This document shows, in pieces, positions 54,464 to 64,000 of a stretch of 64,000 nucleotides of DNA. The stretch's first letter is position 1; each line of letters starts with the position of its first letter. The DNA is from Pelagovum sp. HNIBRBA483 (GTDB lineage Bacteria > Pseudomonadota > Alphaproteobacteria > Rhodobacterales > Rhodobacteraceae): assembly GCF_040931995.1 (NCBI RefSeq), contig NZ_CP162412.1, positions 1,922,001 to 1,986,000 on the forward strand, read 5' to 3'. Made by a program: the position numbers and the translations under genes. The notes beneath the pieces were generated by a model. It was not told the origin of the DNA. It saw nothing but the letters and a program-made list of their open reading frames with translations, and made no database searches.

Positions 54464-55807
54464 ATGTCCAAAACGAACTTCTCGCGCCGCGGCGTCCTGA
54501 AGACCGGCGCCATTGGTGGTGCTGGCCTCGCGCTTCCGACGATCTTCACTTCGTCTGCCTCGGCTTTCACAAACGAGCCCACTGGCTCGAGTGTGAAATT
54601 CGGCTTCAACGTACCGCAGACCGGCCCCTATGCCGAAGAAGGCCTCGACGAACTGCGCGCACAGGAACTCGCTGTCGAACACCTGAACGGTGAAGGTGAC
54701 GGCGGCATGCTCAACACTTTCAGCTCGAAAGCACTTGGCGGTGACGGCATCCTCGGCAAGAAAGTCGAATTTGTCACCGGCGACACGCAGACAAAGTCTG
54801 ACGTTGCCCGTGCTTCTGCGCAGTCGATGATCCAGAAAGACGGCGTGATCATGATCAACGGCGGCTCGTCCTCGGGCGTTGCAATCGCTGTTCAGGGCCT
54901 CTGCCAAGAAGCTGGCATCATTTTCATGGCCGGTCTGACCCACTCGAACGACACCACCGGCAAGGACAAAAAAGCCAACGGCTTCCGCCACTTCTTCAAC
55001 GGCTACATGTCCGGTGCCGCACTTGGTCCGGTGCTTCAGAACGAGTACGGCAGCGAGCGCCGTGCCTATCACCTGACTGCCGACTACACTTGGGGCTGGA
55101 CCCAGCAGGAATCGATGGCAGCCGCCACCGAAGCGCTCGGCTGGGAAACCGTGAATAACGTCCTGACGCCGGTTGGCGCAGGCGACTTCTCGTCCTACAT
55201 CGCTCCGGTTCTGAATTCCGGCGCCGATACGCTGATCCTCAACCACTACGGTGGGGACATGGTGAACTCGCTGACTCAGGCAGTGCAGTTCGGTCTGCGC
55301 GACAAGCAGGTCAACGGCAAAGACTTCACGATCATCGTTCCGCTTTACTCTGAACTGATGGCCGCAGGTGCTGGCGACAACATCCAAGGCGTGTTCGGCT
55401 CCATGAACTGGAACTGGCAGCTGCAGGACGAAGGCACCAAAGCCTTTGTGAAGTCCTTCGGTGAGAAGTATGGCCGTCCGCCATCTGGCTCGGCTCACAC
55501 CTGCTATGTACAGACACTGCTCTATGCAGATGCTGTGACCCGTGCAGGTTCCTTCGCACCTTGTGCGGTTGCCGAAGCGCTCGAAGGCTTCGAGTTCGAC
55601 GGTCTTGGCAACGGCCCGACCCTCTACCGCGCCGACGACCACCAGTGCTTCAAAGACGTTTTGGTCATGAAGGGTGCGGAAAACCCGACGAACCAGTACG
55701 ACACTCTGGAAATCGTCGAAGTTACGCCAGTTGAGCAGGTCACCTATGACCCCGATCACCCGATGTTCGCCGGTGGCGATCTCGGTGAATGCAACAACGG
55801 CGCATAA
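54464..55807 (+). CDS. Branched-chain-type ABC substrate-binding protein, Tat-exported
   Basis: 447 residues of the type I periplasmic-binding fold (LivK/UrtA-like). The signal peptide has a twin-arginine motif SRRGVLKTG and ends near SSASA, so it is exported folded. The mature part has VKFGFNVPQTGPYAEEG and LILNHYGGDMVNS. ATG 54464 follows GGGAGG. First gene of a transporter-acs run. Ligand not fixed: its neighbours suggest a short-chain carboxylate or related compound rather than branched amino acids. Confidence 0.88.
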   Translation: MSKTNFSRRGVLKTGAIGGAGLALPTIFTSSASAFTNEPTGSSVKFGFNVPQTGPYAEEGLDELRAQELAVEHLNGEGDGGMLNTFSSKALGGDGILGKKVEFVTGDTQTKSDVARASAQSMIQKDGVIMINGGSSSGVAIAVQGLCQEAGIIFMAGLTHSNDTTGKDKKANGFRHFFNGYMSGAALGPVLQNEYGSERRAYHLTADYTWGWTQQESMAAATEALGWETVNNVLTPVGAGDFSSYIAPVLNSGADTLILNHYGGDMVNSLTQAVQFGLRDKQVNGKDFTIIVPLYSELMAAGAGDNIQGVFGSMNWNWQLQDEGTKAFVKSFGEKYGRPPSGSAHTCYVQTLLYADAVTRAGSFAPCAVAEALEGFEFDGLGNGPTLYRADDHQCFKDVLVMKGAENPTNQYDTLEIVEVTPVEQVTYDPDHPMFAGGDLGECNNGA

Positions 55808-55822
55808 TCCGTCTAGCAAAAA

Positions 55823-55849
55823 GGACCGGTCGCCCTGCGTGACCGGTCC
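55823..55849 (+). other. Intercistronic hairpin after the binding-protein gene
   Basis: GGACCGGTC and GACCGGTCC make a perfect 9-bp stem with a 9-base loop, no T-run. It lies in the 107-base gap before the permease gene. Such stems often protect the binding-protein message and lower downstream expression. Confidence 0.6.
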
Positions 55850-55914
55850 ATCTCGAAAAGCGGCTGCTTACGGCTGCTTTCACTTCCAGCCATTCCTAAG
55901 TCAGGGCGGGACCA

Positions 55915-56946
55915 ATGGACGCAATCATCCTTCAAATTCTCAACGGGCTCGATAAGGGCTCGGCCTATGCGCTGATTGCGCTCGGCCTCACTCTCATTTT
56001 CGGCACCCTCGGCGTTGTTAACTTTGCGCACGGCGCCTTGTTTATGGCCGGCGCCTTCTGCACGGTGACCATGCAGCGGATACTCAATCTGTCTCAAACC
56101 GTGGTCGACGAAACGCAGACAGACTTTTTGGGCAACCCACTCAAGGTCGAAGTCCCCTACGTCCAATCATGGTTCGGCAACGAATTTGGCGCTGCCCTGC
56201 AAGACTGGTCCGTTCTCCTCGCAATCTTCCTGACTGTGCCAGTGATGTTCTTCCTCGGTTGGGCAATGGAACGCGGTCTGATCAAGCATTTCTACAAGCG
56301 CCCACACGCAGACCAGATCCTCGTCACTTTTGGACTTGCCATTGTGATTGGTGAAATCATCAAGGCGTTTTTTGGTGCAAACCCAATTCAGACACCGATG
56401 CCGAGCGCGTTCGTCGGCACTGTCGATCTTGGCGCATGGCTCGGTTTTGACTCTGGGACGATCCTCTATCCAACATGGCGCTTGGTCTATTTCTTCTTCT
56501 CCGCCGTCATCATCGCCGCGGTGTTCGCCTTCCTGCAATTCACAACTTTCGGCATGGTCGTCAGAGCGGGCATGGCTGATCGCGAGACCGTAGGTCTTCT
56601 CGGTATCGACATCGACAAGCGTTTTACACTGATGTTCGGCCTCGCCGCCTGCGTGGCTGGTTTGGCGGGTATGATGTACACGCCGATCCTGTCACCCCAC
56701 TACAACCTCGGCATGGACTTCCTCGTGCTCAGCTTCGTGGTGGTGGTAGTGGGCGGCATGGGTTCCCTACCCGGCGCGGTTGCCGCAGGCTTCCTGCTCG
56801 GCATTCTGCAAAGCTTCGCATCCATGAACGAGGTTAAAGCCATCATCCCAGGTATCGACCAGATCATCATCTATCTCGTCGCCATTATCATTCTGCTGAC
56901 ACGTCCCCGTGGCCTTATGGGTCGCAAGGGCGTGATGGAGGACTAA
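55915..56946 (+). CDS. livH: Branched-chain-type ABC permease (LivH family)
   Basis: 343 residues, about eight membrane helices. Family segments are [33 protein letters not shown] and [17 protein letters not shown]. Inner-membrane half of an ABC importer, pairs with LivM next door (4-base gap). The family symbol reflects fold, not a proven amino acid substrate. Confidence 0.9.
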   Translation: MDAIILQILNGLDKGSAYALIALGLTLIFGTLGVVNFAHGALFMAGAFCTVTMQRILNLSQTVVDETQTDFLGNPLKVEVPYVQSWFGNEFGAALQDWSVLLAIFLTVPVMFFLGWAMERGLIKHFYKRPHADQILVTFGLAIVIGEIIKAFFGANPIQTPMPSAFVGTVDLGAWLGFDSGTILYPTWRLVYFFFSAVIIAAVFAFLQFTTFGMVVRAGMADRETVGLLGIDIDKRFTLMFGLAACVAGLAGMMYTPILSPHYNLGMDFLVLSFVVVVVGGMGSLPGAVAAGFLLGILQSFASMNEVKAIIPGIDQIIIYLVAIIILLTRPRGLMGRKGVMED

Positions 56947-56950
56947 GACC

Positions 56951-58177
56951 ATGCTCGGATTGAATTCCAAAGATTTCAAGCTCTTCGCGATCGTTGTCGT
57001 GCTTGCGCTTGTCGCCCCGATCCTCCTCAACCCGTTCCCAGTCGAGAGCTCGCTGGGCCAGAGCTTCAACGCAGGTTATCCCGCACTCATGCAGCGGTTC
57101 ATGATCTTCGGCCTGCTGGTAATTGGCTTCAATATTCTATTCGGCTTGACTGGCTACCTCTCCTTCGGCCACGCGGCCTTTCTGGGTGTCGGCTCGTTTG
57201 CGGCTGTTTGGATGTTCAAGCTCCTTAGCTATAACATCGTTCCAGCCATCATCCTGTCTGTGGTCGTCGCTGGGCTGTTCTCGGTAATCATCGGCTTCAT
57301 CGCTCTACGGCGCTCCGGCATCTACTTCTCGATCCTGACCCTCGCCTTTGCGCAGATGATGTACTCGATTGCCTACTCGGACCTCATCGGCAAGTTCTTC
57401 GGAACCGTGATCACCAATGGTGAAACTGGCCTTCAGGTATACAATGACGACCCGCAAATCTTGATGGGTGCAGGCGATCCGAAAGTACCGCACCTCTTCG
57501 GGCTCGAAATGAACGCACAAAGTGTCATGAATGTCGGCGGGTGGCAGTTCACATTCCAGAACGGTTATTACCTCTCTGCAATCTTCATGATCCTTGGTTT
57601 CTATCTGGCGATCCGCATTTTCCGCTCGCCGATGGGTATGATGCTGCGCGCAATCAAGTCCAACCAAACCCGCATGCACTACACCGGCGTAAACACGAAG
57701 CCGTATATGCTAGCCGCTTTCGTCATCTCTGGCATGTACGCCGGCCTCGCGGGGGGGCTACTGGCTGCAATGGACCCGCTGACCGGCGCGGAACGTATGT
57801 TCTGGACGGCGTCAGGCGAGATCGTTGTTATGTCGATCCTGGGTGGTGTCGGTACTCTGATCGGACCTGTCGTCGGCGCTGGCGTCATCAAGTATCTTGA
57901 GAACATCGTCTCCAAGATCAACGATGGCATTCTGCACAACTGGTTCGCCTTCATGCCGGATTGGCTGGACAATCTGCTCGTGACAATCATTCACCCCTTC
58001 ATCGGCAAAGGCTGGCACCTTACGTTAGGCCTGCTGTTCATGGCCGTGGTCATCTTCCTTCCAGGCGGCCTCGTTGAGGGCGGTCAAAGGATCGGCAAGC
58101 TGTTCCGTGGTCGTAAAAGCAAAGCCTCCGGAAGCGACAAAAGCGCCGCCGGTCAACCCAACACCCCCGCCGAATAA
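56951..58177 (+). CDS. livM: Branched-chain-type ABC permease (LivM family)
   Basis: 408 residues with about ten membrane helices. [21 protein letters not shown] near residue 57 and [14 protein letters not shown] are the LivM signatures. A charged Lys/Ser tail ends the protein. Second permease half; the ATPase gene follows after 12 bases. Confidence 0.9.
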   Translation: MLGLNSKDFKLFAIVVVLALVAPILLNPFPVESSLGQSFNAGYPALMQRFMIFGLLVIGFNILFGLTGYLSFGHAAFLGVGSFAAVWMFKLLSYNIVPAIILSVVVAGLFSVIIGFIALRRSGIYFSILTLAFAQMMYSIAYSDLIGKFFGTVITNGETGLQVYNDDPQILMGAGDPKVPHLFGLEMNAQSVMNVGGWQFTFQNGYYLSAIFMILGFYLAIRIFRSPMGMMLRAIKSNQTRMHYTGVNTKPYMLAAFVISGMYAGLAGGLLAAMDPLTGAERMFWTASGEIVVMSILGGVGTLIGPVVGAGVIKYLENIVSKINDGILHNWFAFMPDWLDNLLVTIIHPFIGKGWHLTLGLLFMAVVIFLPGGLVEGGQRIGKLFRGRKSKASGSDKSAAGQPNTPAE

Positions 58178-58189
58178 GGAGACTGACCT

Positions 58190-58948
58190 ATGGGTATTCT
58201 AGAAGTCAAAGGCGTCAACAAGCGCTTCGGCGGGTTGCAGGCACTTGGTAACGTGAACCTTTCCGTCAAGGAAAACACCTGCCACGCAATCATCGGCCCC
58301 AACGGCGCAGGTAAGTCCACCCTACTGAACTGCCTCGTCGGGAAACTGATCCCAGATTCTGGATCGGTGATGTTCGATGGCCAGTCCGTTCTCGGGCGCA
58401 AACCATTCGAAATCAACCAGATGGGTATCAGCCGCGTTTTCCAGACCCCCGAAATTTTCGGAGATCTAACTGTCATAGAAAACGTCATGATCCCGTGCTT
58501 TGCAAAGCGCGACGGTGCCTTCCGTATGCATGCCTTTGAAAGCGTCGCACAAGAAGTGGAAATTCGCGAACAGGCCGAAGCGATCCTCGCCGACGTCAAC
58601 ATGCTCGAAAAGCTGAACATGCACGCGGCCAGTCTTTCTCGCGGTGATAAACGCCGCCTTGAGATGGCGATGTGCCTCGTCCAAGAGCCGCGCCTGCTGC
58701 TGCTCGACGAACCAACAGCAGGCATGGCGCGTGCCGACACCAACAACACGATCGATCTTCTAAAGGAGATCAAGGAAAAGCGCGACATCACGATGGCGAT
58801 CATCGAGCATGACATGCATGTCGTGTTCTCGCTTGCCGACCGCATCACGGTTCTCGCGCAGGGTACGCCCCTCGTGGAAGAAACCCCTGACAACATCAAA
58901 GGCCATCCAAAGGTACGCGAAGCGTATCTGGGTGAAGCGCAGGTTTAA
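58190..58948 (+). CDS. livG: Branched-chain-type ABC ATPase (LivG family)
   Basis: 252 residues. Walker A GPNGAGKST (near residue 37), signature loop SRGDKRRLEMA (a degenerate LSGGQ, written LSRGD), Walker B LLLLDEPTAG and the switch His in IIEHDM. It couples ATP hydrolysis to the importer. The signature form LSRGD departs from the usual LSYGQ/LSGGQ. Confidence 0.9.
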   Translation: MGILEVKGVNKRFGGLQALGNVNLSVKENTCHAIIGPNGAGKSTLLNCLVGKLIPDSGSVMFDGQSVLGRKPFEINQMGISRVFQTPEIFGDLTVIENVMIPCFAKRDGAFRMHAFESVAQEVEIREQAEAILADVNMLEKLNMHAASLSRGDKRRLEMAMCLVQEPRLLLLDEPTAGMARADTNNTIDLLKEIKEKRDITMAIIEHDMHVVFSLADRITVLAQGTPLVEETPDNIKGHPKVREAYLGEAQV

Positions 58949-58959
58949 GGAGCGCAGAT

Positions 58960-59742
58960 ATGACGACCGAAACCGTGACAAATCAGCCAGATACCACACC
59001 GGGCTTTGACCCGAATGCCAATCACGCATCGACCCATCCCGCCTTTCTATCGGTATGGGATGTGCAGGCCTATTACGGGGAAAGCTACATCGTTCAAGGC
59101 GTCAGCTTTAACATCCACGAAGGCGAAATCCTGGCCCTTCTGGGTCGGAACGGCGCAGGCAAAACCTCGACACTGCGTACGATTGCGCGCCTCGATAATC
59201 CGGAAATCCGCCATGGCGAGATCTGGCTTGACCACAAACCACTGCATGAGATGAAATCCCATCAGGCAGCTGCCGCAGGCATTGCTCTGGTGCCGGAAGA
59301 CCGCCGCATTATCCCAGGCCTTACTGTGGAGGAAAACCTGCAACTGGCGCAAATCGCGCCACCAAAAGGCTGGTCCTTGGAACGCATTTACGAGCTCTTC
59401 CCCCGCTTGGGCGAACGTCGCAAACAAGAGGGCGTTACCCTCTCCGGCGGTGAACAACAGATGCTCGCCATCGCACGCGCTTTGGCCAGAGACATCAAGG
59501 TTCTTCTCCTCGACGAGCCATATGAGGGGCTCGCACCTGTCATCGTCCAAGAAATCGCAAAGACGCTAAAAATTATTCGCGATCAGGGCATCACAACGAT
59601 CATCGTCGAGCAAAACGCCGTCGCGGCGTTGAAACTTGCTGATCGTGCTGTCATCCTCGACACCGGAACCGTCGTTTTCGACGGTGACGCAAAAGAAGTT
59701 CTTGAAGACGAAGAGCTTCGCGCGAAATATCTCGCAATCTAA
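58960..59742 (+). CDS. livF: Branched-chain-type ABC ATPase (LivF family)
   Basis: 260 residues. Walker A GRNGAGKTS, signature LSGGEQQ, Walker B LLLDEPYEGLAP and the LivF form VEQN of the switch region (IIVEQNAVAAL). An N-terminal extension of about 30 residues precedes the ATPase fold. Second ATPase of the importer; acs follows after 57 bases that hold a hairpin. Confidence 0.9.
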   Translation: MTTETVTNQPDTTPGFDPNANHASTHPAFLSVWDVQAYYGESYIVQGVSFNIHEGEILALLGRNGAGKTSTLRTIARLDNPEIRHGEIWLDHKPLHEMKSHQAAAAGIALVPEDRRIIPGLTVEENLQLAQIAPPKGWSLERIYELFPRLGERRKQEGVTLSGGEQQMLAIARALARDIKVLLLDEPYEGLAPVIVQEIAKTLKIIRDQGITTIIVEQNAVAALKLADRAVILDTGTVVFDGDAKEVLEDEELRAKYLAI

Positions 59743-59748
59743 ATTCCT

Positions 59749-59771
59749 GCGCCCGCACCCCGAGCGGGCGC
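59749..59771 (+). other. GC-rich hairpin between livF and acs
   Basis: GCGCCCGC (59749-59756) and GCGGGCGC (59764-59771) form a perfect 8-bp stem with a 7-base loop and no T-run. It may partly separate acs from the transporter genes or stabilise the upstream message. Confidence 0.6.
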
Positions 59772-59799
59772 ACCCCATTCCAAGACCAAAGGGATTGCT

Positions 59800-61752
59800 A
59801 TGACCACCAGCTCGACCTACCCCCCTTCTTCCGAAGTCGCCGCAAAAGCCCACATCGATGCGGCGAAATACGAAGAAATGTACGCCGCATCAATTAATGA
59901 CCCAGAGGCCTTTTGGGGCGAGCACGGCAAGAGAATTGACTGGATCAAGCCCTACACCAAGGTCAAGAACACGAACTATGATTTTGGCTCTGTCTCGATC
60001 AACTGGTACGAAGACGGCACGCTAAACATCGCCGCAAATTGTATTGACCGCCACCTCGCCACCCGTGGCGATCAAACCGCCATCATTTGGGAACCTGACA
60101 GCCCCGACGACGAAGCCCTTCACATTACCTACAAGCAGTTGCATGAAGAGGTTTCCCGTTTCGGCAACGTGTTGCGCGATATGGGCGTAAACAAGGGCGA
60201 CCGCGTTGTCCTTTATCTTCCGATGATCCCACAAGCAGCCTATGCAATGCTAGCCTGCGCACGCATTGGCGCGATTCATTCGGTGGTCTTTGCCGGCTTC
60301 TCGCCCGATGCCCTCGCCGCCCGCGTGAATGGCTGCGACGCAAAAGTCGTCATCACCGCAGACGAAGCCCCACGCGGCGGCCGCAATACACCTCTCAAGA
60401 CCAATGCCGACAAAGCTTTCGCCAAGGTCGATGGCGATGCCAAGATGCTCGTGGTGCGCAGAACCGGCGGAGACGTCCCCATGCAGGAGGGTCGCGACTT
60501 CTGGCTCGATGAACTCGAAGCGAATGTCAGCGCTGATTGCCCACCCGAGGAGATGAACGCAGAAGATCCGCTGTTCATCCTCTACACATCAGGTTCCACC
60601 GGCCAGCCCAAAGGTGTCGTTCACACCAGCGGTGGCTATCTCGTGTTTGCCTCAATGACCCATGAATATGTCTTCGACTATCATGACGGCGATATCTACT
60701 GGTGCACCGCCGACGTGGGTTGGGTCACGGGTCACAGCTATATTGTCTACGGCCCACTCGCCAACGGCGCGACGACCCTTATGTTCGAAGGTGTCCCCAC
60801 CTACCCTGACGCATCACGCTTCTGGCAGGTCTGCGAAAAGCATAAGGTAAACCAGTTCTATACCGCCCCCACGGCCATTCGCGCGCTGATGGGACAAGGT
60901 AACAGCTTCGTCGAGAAGTGCGACCTCTCGTCCTTGCGTATTCTGGGCACCGTGGGTGAGCCGATCAACCCGGAAGCATGGAACTGGTACAACGATGTCG
61001 TCGGTCATGGCCGTTGCCCCATCGTTGATACTTGGTGGCAAACCGAAACCGGCGGCCATCTCCTCACCCCGCTCCCCGGCGCAACCCCGCTCAAGCCGGG
61101 ATCGGCAACGAAGCCGTTCTTTGGCATTCAGCCGGTCATTCTCGATCCGCAATCCGGCGCAGAGATTTCCAGCACCGAAGCCGAAGGCGTCCTCTGCATC
61201 AAAGACAGTTGGCCAAGCCAGATGCGCACCGTATGGGGCGATCACGAACGTTTTGAAAAGACGTACTTCTCTGACTATAAAGGCTACTATTTCACTGGCG
61301 ACGGTTGCCGCCGCGATGCAGATGGAGACTACTGGATCACTGGCCGCGTCGATGACGTGATCAACGTCTCCGGTCACCGGATGGGCACAGCCGAGGTCGA
61401 AAGCGCACTTGTCGCACACAAGGCCGTCTCGGAGGCCGCGGTGGTCGGCTACCCGCACGAGATCAAAGGACAGGGCATCTACGCCTACGTTACCCTTATG
61501 GGCGGCGAAGAGCCTTCAGAGGCGCTGCGCAAAGAACTTGAAACATGGGTGCGCTCCGAAATTGGACCAATCGCCAAACCAGACCTCATCCAATGGGCTC
61601 CCGGTTTGCCAAAGACACGCTCGGGCAAGATCATGCGCCGCATTCTGCGCAAAATCGCTGAAAATGACTACGGCTCCCTTGGCGATACGTCCACGCTTGC
61701 GGATCCATCAGTCGTCGATGATTTGATCGAGAACCGCATGAACCGCGGCTAA
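59800..61752 (+). CDS. acs: Acetyl-CoA synthetase
   Basis: 650-residue acetate-activating enzyme (acetate + ATP + CoA to acetyl-CoA). P-loop-like [22 protein letters not shown] and the conserved catalytic Lys (about 610, in TRSGKIMRR) that is the usual acetylation site are present. Length and the [18 protein letters not shown] segment fit Acs rather than propionyl-CoA synthetase. It ends the transporter run and has a strong terminator. Confidence 0.95.
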   Translation: MTTSSTYPPSSEVAAKAHIDAAKYEEMYAASINDPEAFWGEHGKRIDWIKPYTKVKNTNYDFGSVSINWYEDGTLNIAANCIDRHLATRGDQTAIIWEPDSPDDEALHITYKQLHEEVSRFGNVLRDMGVNKGDRVVLYLPMIPQAAYAMLACARIGAIHSVVFAGFSPDALAARVNGCDAKVVITADEAPRGGRNTPLKTNADKAFAKVDGDAKMLVVRRTGGDVPMQEGRDFWLDELEANVSADCPPEEMNAEDPLFILYTSGSTGQPKGVVHTSGGYLVFASMTHEYVFDYHDGDIYWCTADVGWVTGHSYIVYGPLANGATTLMFEGVPTYPDASRFWQVCEKHKVNQFYTAPTAIRALMGQGNSFVEKCDLSSLRILGTVGEPINPEAWNWYNDVVGHGRCPIVDTWWQTETGGHLLTPLPGATPLKPGSATKPFFGIQPVILDPQSGAEISSTEAEGVLCIKDSWPSQMRTVWGDHERFEKTYFSDYKGYYFTGDGCRRDADGDYWITGRVDDVINVSGHRMGTAEVESALVAHKAVSEAAVVGYPHEIKGQGIYAYVTLMGGEEPSEALRKELETWVRSEIGPIAKPDLIQWAPGLPKTRSGKIMRRILRKIAENDYGSLGDTSTLADPSVVDDLIENRMNRG

Positions 61753-61773
61753 GTCGGCCCAAATCTCCTCGAT

Positions 61774-61799
61774 AGCACCGGGCATTGCCCGGTGCTTTT
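61774..61799 (+). terminator. Rho-independent terminator after acs
   Basis: AGCACCGGGC (61774-61783) and GCCCGGTGCT (61787-61796) form a perfect 10-bp stem with loop ATT, followed by TTTCGTTT. It ends the livK-type to acs transcript. Confidence 0.92.
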
Positions 61800-61948
61800 C
61801 GTTTCAAATAGCACTTTCAGCGGCACCGCTCAAAAATCCTGAAAGCGAATGCTTTCCACCCAATTCACCTTCGCGTATAACAAGCTGCTAGACGCGCCTC
61901 TCCAAACAGAGCCGCGCAATTTGGATAACGGGCAAAGCCGAGGACAAC

Positions 61949-62440
61949 ATGAGCACCAAAAAAAACCACGACGGCGATGTAGGTTTCATCAAAGCGCTCG
62001 CAGAGCTCCTGCGCGACAACGATCTGACAGAACTCGAAGTTCTGCGTGAATACAGCGAAAATGATAGCCTTAACGTTCGCGTCAGCCGTCAGACACAGGT
62101 TGTCTCGCAAGTTGCTGCCCCTGCTGCCGTTGCAGCACCCGTGCAAGCCGCGGCTCCGGCCGCCGCTGCAGCCCCCGCGCCCGAATCGGCCGATCCGGTC
62201 GATCACCCCGGCGCGGTGACATCGCCAATGGTCGGCACCGTTTACCTGGCGGCCGAGCCTGGCGCCGCACCGTTTGTTTCTGTTGGCAGCAAAGTCAACG
62301 AAGGCGACACGCTGCTGATCGTAGAAGCAATGAAAACGATGAACCAGATCCCTGCCCCGCGCGGCGGAACTGTGACGCGGCTCCTCATCGAAGACGGCGC
62401 TCCTGTCGAATTCGGTGCGCCCCTGATGATCATCGAATAA
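61949..62440 (+). CDS. accB: Biotin carboxyl carrier protein of acetyl-CoA carboxylase
   Basis: 163 residues. Biotin Lys129 in [10 protein letters not shown]; an Ala/Pro-rich flexible linker (about residues 57-80) joins it to the N-terminal domain. RBS GAGGA lies 5 bases before ATG 61949. It supplies the carrier for malonyl-CoA formation and is followed by accC after 10 bases. Confidence 0.96.
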   Translation: MSTKKNHDGDVGFIKALAELLRDNDLTELEVLREYSENDSLNVRVSRQTQVVSQVAAPAAVAAPVQAAAPAAAAAPAPESADPVDHPGAVTSPMVGTVYLAAEPGAAPFVSVGSKVNEGDTLLIVEAMKTMNQIPAPRGGTVTRLLIEDGAPVEFGAPLMIIE

Positions 62441-62450
62441 GGCCTTGGCA

Positions 62451-63800
62451 ATGTTCGATAAAATCCTGATCGCCAACCGTGGAGAGATCGCTCTCCGTGT
62501 CGTCCGCGCCTGTCGCGAAATGGGTATCAAATCCGTTGCGGTCCATTCCACGGCTGATTCCGATGCGATGCATGTGCGTATGGCCGACGAGGCCGTCTGC
62601 ATCGGGCCGCCCTCCTCCGCGCAAAGCTATCTCAGCTTTGCTGCGATCATTTCAGCTTGTGAGATCACAGGCGCGCAGGCCATCCACCCTGGCTACGGCT
62701 TTCTCTCCGAAAACGCAGCCTTTGTGCAAGCGCTCGAAGATCACGGCATATCCTTCATCGGCCCCACTGCGGAACATATCCGCATCATGGGCGACAAGAT
62801 CACCGCAAAGGAAACAGCTGAAAAGCTTGGTATTCCGGTGGTTCCGGGCTCGGACGGCGGCGTGAAAGACATTGCCGATGCAAAGCGCGTCGGCAAGGAA
62901 ATCGGTTACCCCGTGATCATCAAAGCCACGGCAGGTGGCGGCGGTCGCGGGATGAAAGTCGCCCGCAACGAAGCCGAGATGGAAACAGCCTTCTCGACCG
63001 CGCGGTCCGAGGGCAAGGCCGCGTTCGGCAATGATGAGGTCTATATCGAAAAGTACCTCACGACCCCGCGCCATATCGAAATTCAGGTCTTTGGCGACGG
63101 CAAAGGCAACGCGGTTCACCTTGGCGAACGTGATTGTTCATTGCAGCGGCGTCACCAAAAGGTGTTCGAGGAAGCCCCAGGCCCCTGCATCACCGAAGAG
63201 GAACGCCAGAAGATTGGTAAAATCTGCGCCGATGCTGTGGCAAAAATCAATTACATCGGCGCGGGCACGGTCGAGTTCCTCTACGAGAACGGCGAATTCT
63301 ACTTCATCGAGATGAACACCCGCCTTCAGGTCGAACACCCGGTCACTGAGGGCGTCTTCGGTCAGGATCTCGTACGCGAACAAATCCGCGTCGCGGCTGG
63401 TTTGCCGATGTCGTTCACGCAGGATGATCTGGTTCTGTCCGGCCACGCAATCGAAGTCCGCATCAATGCCGAACGGTTACCGAACTTCTCGCCCTGCCCC
63501 GGTAAGATCACCCAATATCACGCTCCGGGTGGTCTCGGCGTCCGCATGGATTCCGCCCTTTATGATGGCTACTCTATCCCCCCCTACTACGACAGCTTGA
63601 TCGGTAAGTTGATTGTACACGGGCGCGACCGACCAGAGGCATTAGCACGGCTCAAAAGGGCTTTGGGTGAATTGATTGTCGATGGCATCGACTCGACCAT
63701 CCCGCTTTTCCACGCCTTGCTGGAGGAAGAAGCCGTCCAAACAGGTGAATACAACATTCACTGGCTCGAACATTGGCTTGAGCAAAATCTATCCGCCTAA
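62451..63800 (+). CDS. accC: Biotin carboxylase subunit of acetyl-CoA carboxylase
   Basis: 449 residues, ATP-grasp enzyme that carboxylates biotin on Acc[15 protein letters not shown] at the start, the Gly-rich ATP loop GGGGRGMK and [16 protein letters not shown] are diagnostic. ATG 62451 is chosen over TTG 62445 because AAGG is at proper spacing. Co-transcribed with accB. Confidence 0.96.
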   Translation: MFDKILIANRGEIALRVVRACREMGIKSVAVHSTADSDAMHVRMADEAVCIGPPSSAQSYLSFAAIISACEITGAQAIHPGYGFLSENAAFVQALEDHGISFIGPTAEHIRIMGDKITAKETAEKLGIPVVPGSDGGVKDIADAKRVGKEIGYPVIIKATAGGGGRGMKVARNEAEMETAFSTARSEGKAAFGNDEVYIEKYLTTPRHIEIQVFGDGKGNAVHLGERDCSLQRRHQKVFEEAPGPCITEEERQKIGKICADAVAKINYIGAGTVEFLYENGEFYFIEMNTRLQVEHPVTEGVFGQDLVREQIRVAAGLPMSFTQDDLVLSGHAIEVRINAERLPNFSPCPGKITQYHAPGGLGVRMDSALYDGYSIPPYYDSLIGKLIVHGRDRPEALARLKRALGELIVDGIDSTIPLFHALLEEEAVQTGEYNIHWLEHWLEQNLSA

Positions 63801-63830
63801 AAGTCGGTTACACCACATTCAGGATCGTCG

Positions 63831-64000
63831 ATGAAAGACGAACCGTTCGAAATAACAACGGAAATCTTGCTGAGGGCTTACACCCTCGGCATTTTTCCGA
63901 TGTCCGAATCCCGCGACCAACATGAAATCTTCTGGGTCGATCCGAAACGGCGCGGCATTCTCCCAATCGAGAGGTTTCATATCTCGCGATCCCTCCGCCG
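63831..64000 (+). CDS. aat: Leucyl/phenylalanyl-tRNA-protein transferase, N-terminal part only
   Basis: The first 56 codons lie in the window and the gene runs off the right edge. ATG 63831 follows AGGA at 6 bases. [17 protein letters not shown] and [17 protein letters not shown] are the Aat signature. The enzyme adds Leu or Phe to proteins with N-terminal Lys or Arg, marking them for ClpAP. It follows accC by 30 bases, probably in the same transcript. Confidence 0.93.
   Translation, partial: MKDEPFEITTEILLRAYTLGIFPMSESRDQHEIFWVDPKRRGILPIERFHISRSLR

Noticed and set aside
54329-55819. 496-codon open frame on the minus strand across the ABC binding-protein gene
   Set aside because: Antisense to a clear Tat-exported binding protein with a strong ribosome site; the frame matches no family.

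Overview
The window is chromosomal DNA of an alphaproteobacterium, most probably a marine Rhodobacteraceae (Roseobacter-group) species. Supporting signs are the rpmF-plsX-fabH-ihfA-merR string, the GapR (DUF2312) protein, a PHP-type error-prone polymerase cassette behind an alphaproteobacterial GAACN7GAAC LexA box, a double-length dCTP deaminase, a SqrR/BigR-type persulfide repressor, and a ScfR/PccR-type regulator near acs. The genus is an inference. No rRNA, CRISPR array, IS element or phage module was seen. Most of the window is dense core genome.

Layout. 1-2.7 kb (minus): der (cut by the window edge), bamB and a YfgM-like protein. 2.8-8 kb: an RND efflux adaptor and permease with no regulator or outer-membrane channel. 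8-13.3 kb: an esterase, a 3-methyladenine glycosylase and cobalamin genes (cobK and cbiD on minus; cobA and cobB on plus). 13.3-22 kb: an MFS transporter, a squalene/phytoene synthase-like protein, cimA, cysS, an aminotransferase, an MttB-family methyltransferase and bamE. 22-26.3 kb: yceD, rpmF, plsX, fabH, ihfA and a MerR regulator. 26.4-34.9 kb: tRNA-Pro(GGG), dcd, scpB, scpA, a SPOR protein, argS, dGTPase, erpA and glycerate 2-kinase. 35-40.7 kb: the SOS mutasome imuA-imuB-dnaE2. 40.8-43.9 kb: an AT-richer accessory stretch with a TetR regulator, a solo LuxR protein, a winged-helix protein and a secreted protein of unknown family, ending at tRNA-Thr(TGT). 43.9-49.5 kb: an iron-type ABC permease, a protein of unknown family, gapR, small membrane proteins, a BigR/SqrR repressor with a two-subunit YeeE/YedE transporter, and a FliM-like protein.

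49.5-61.8 kb is the most integrated region. An SSF-transporter-fused histidine kinase (CrbS/CbrA architecture), a two-helix membrane protein and a stand-alone receiver form one minus-strand operon. A ScfR-type XRE regulator follows, with a 16-bp palindrome at its promoter. Divergent from it run a Tat-exported binding protein, a complete branched-chain-type ABC transporter and acetyl-CoA synthetase. I read this as a sensing, uptake and activation module for acetate or another short-chain carboxylate; the substrate is an inference. The window closes with accB, accC and the start of aat.

Several start codons were moved from the longest reading frame to internal ATG, GTG or TTG codons with better ribosome-binding sites. 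The reason is given in each entry.
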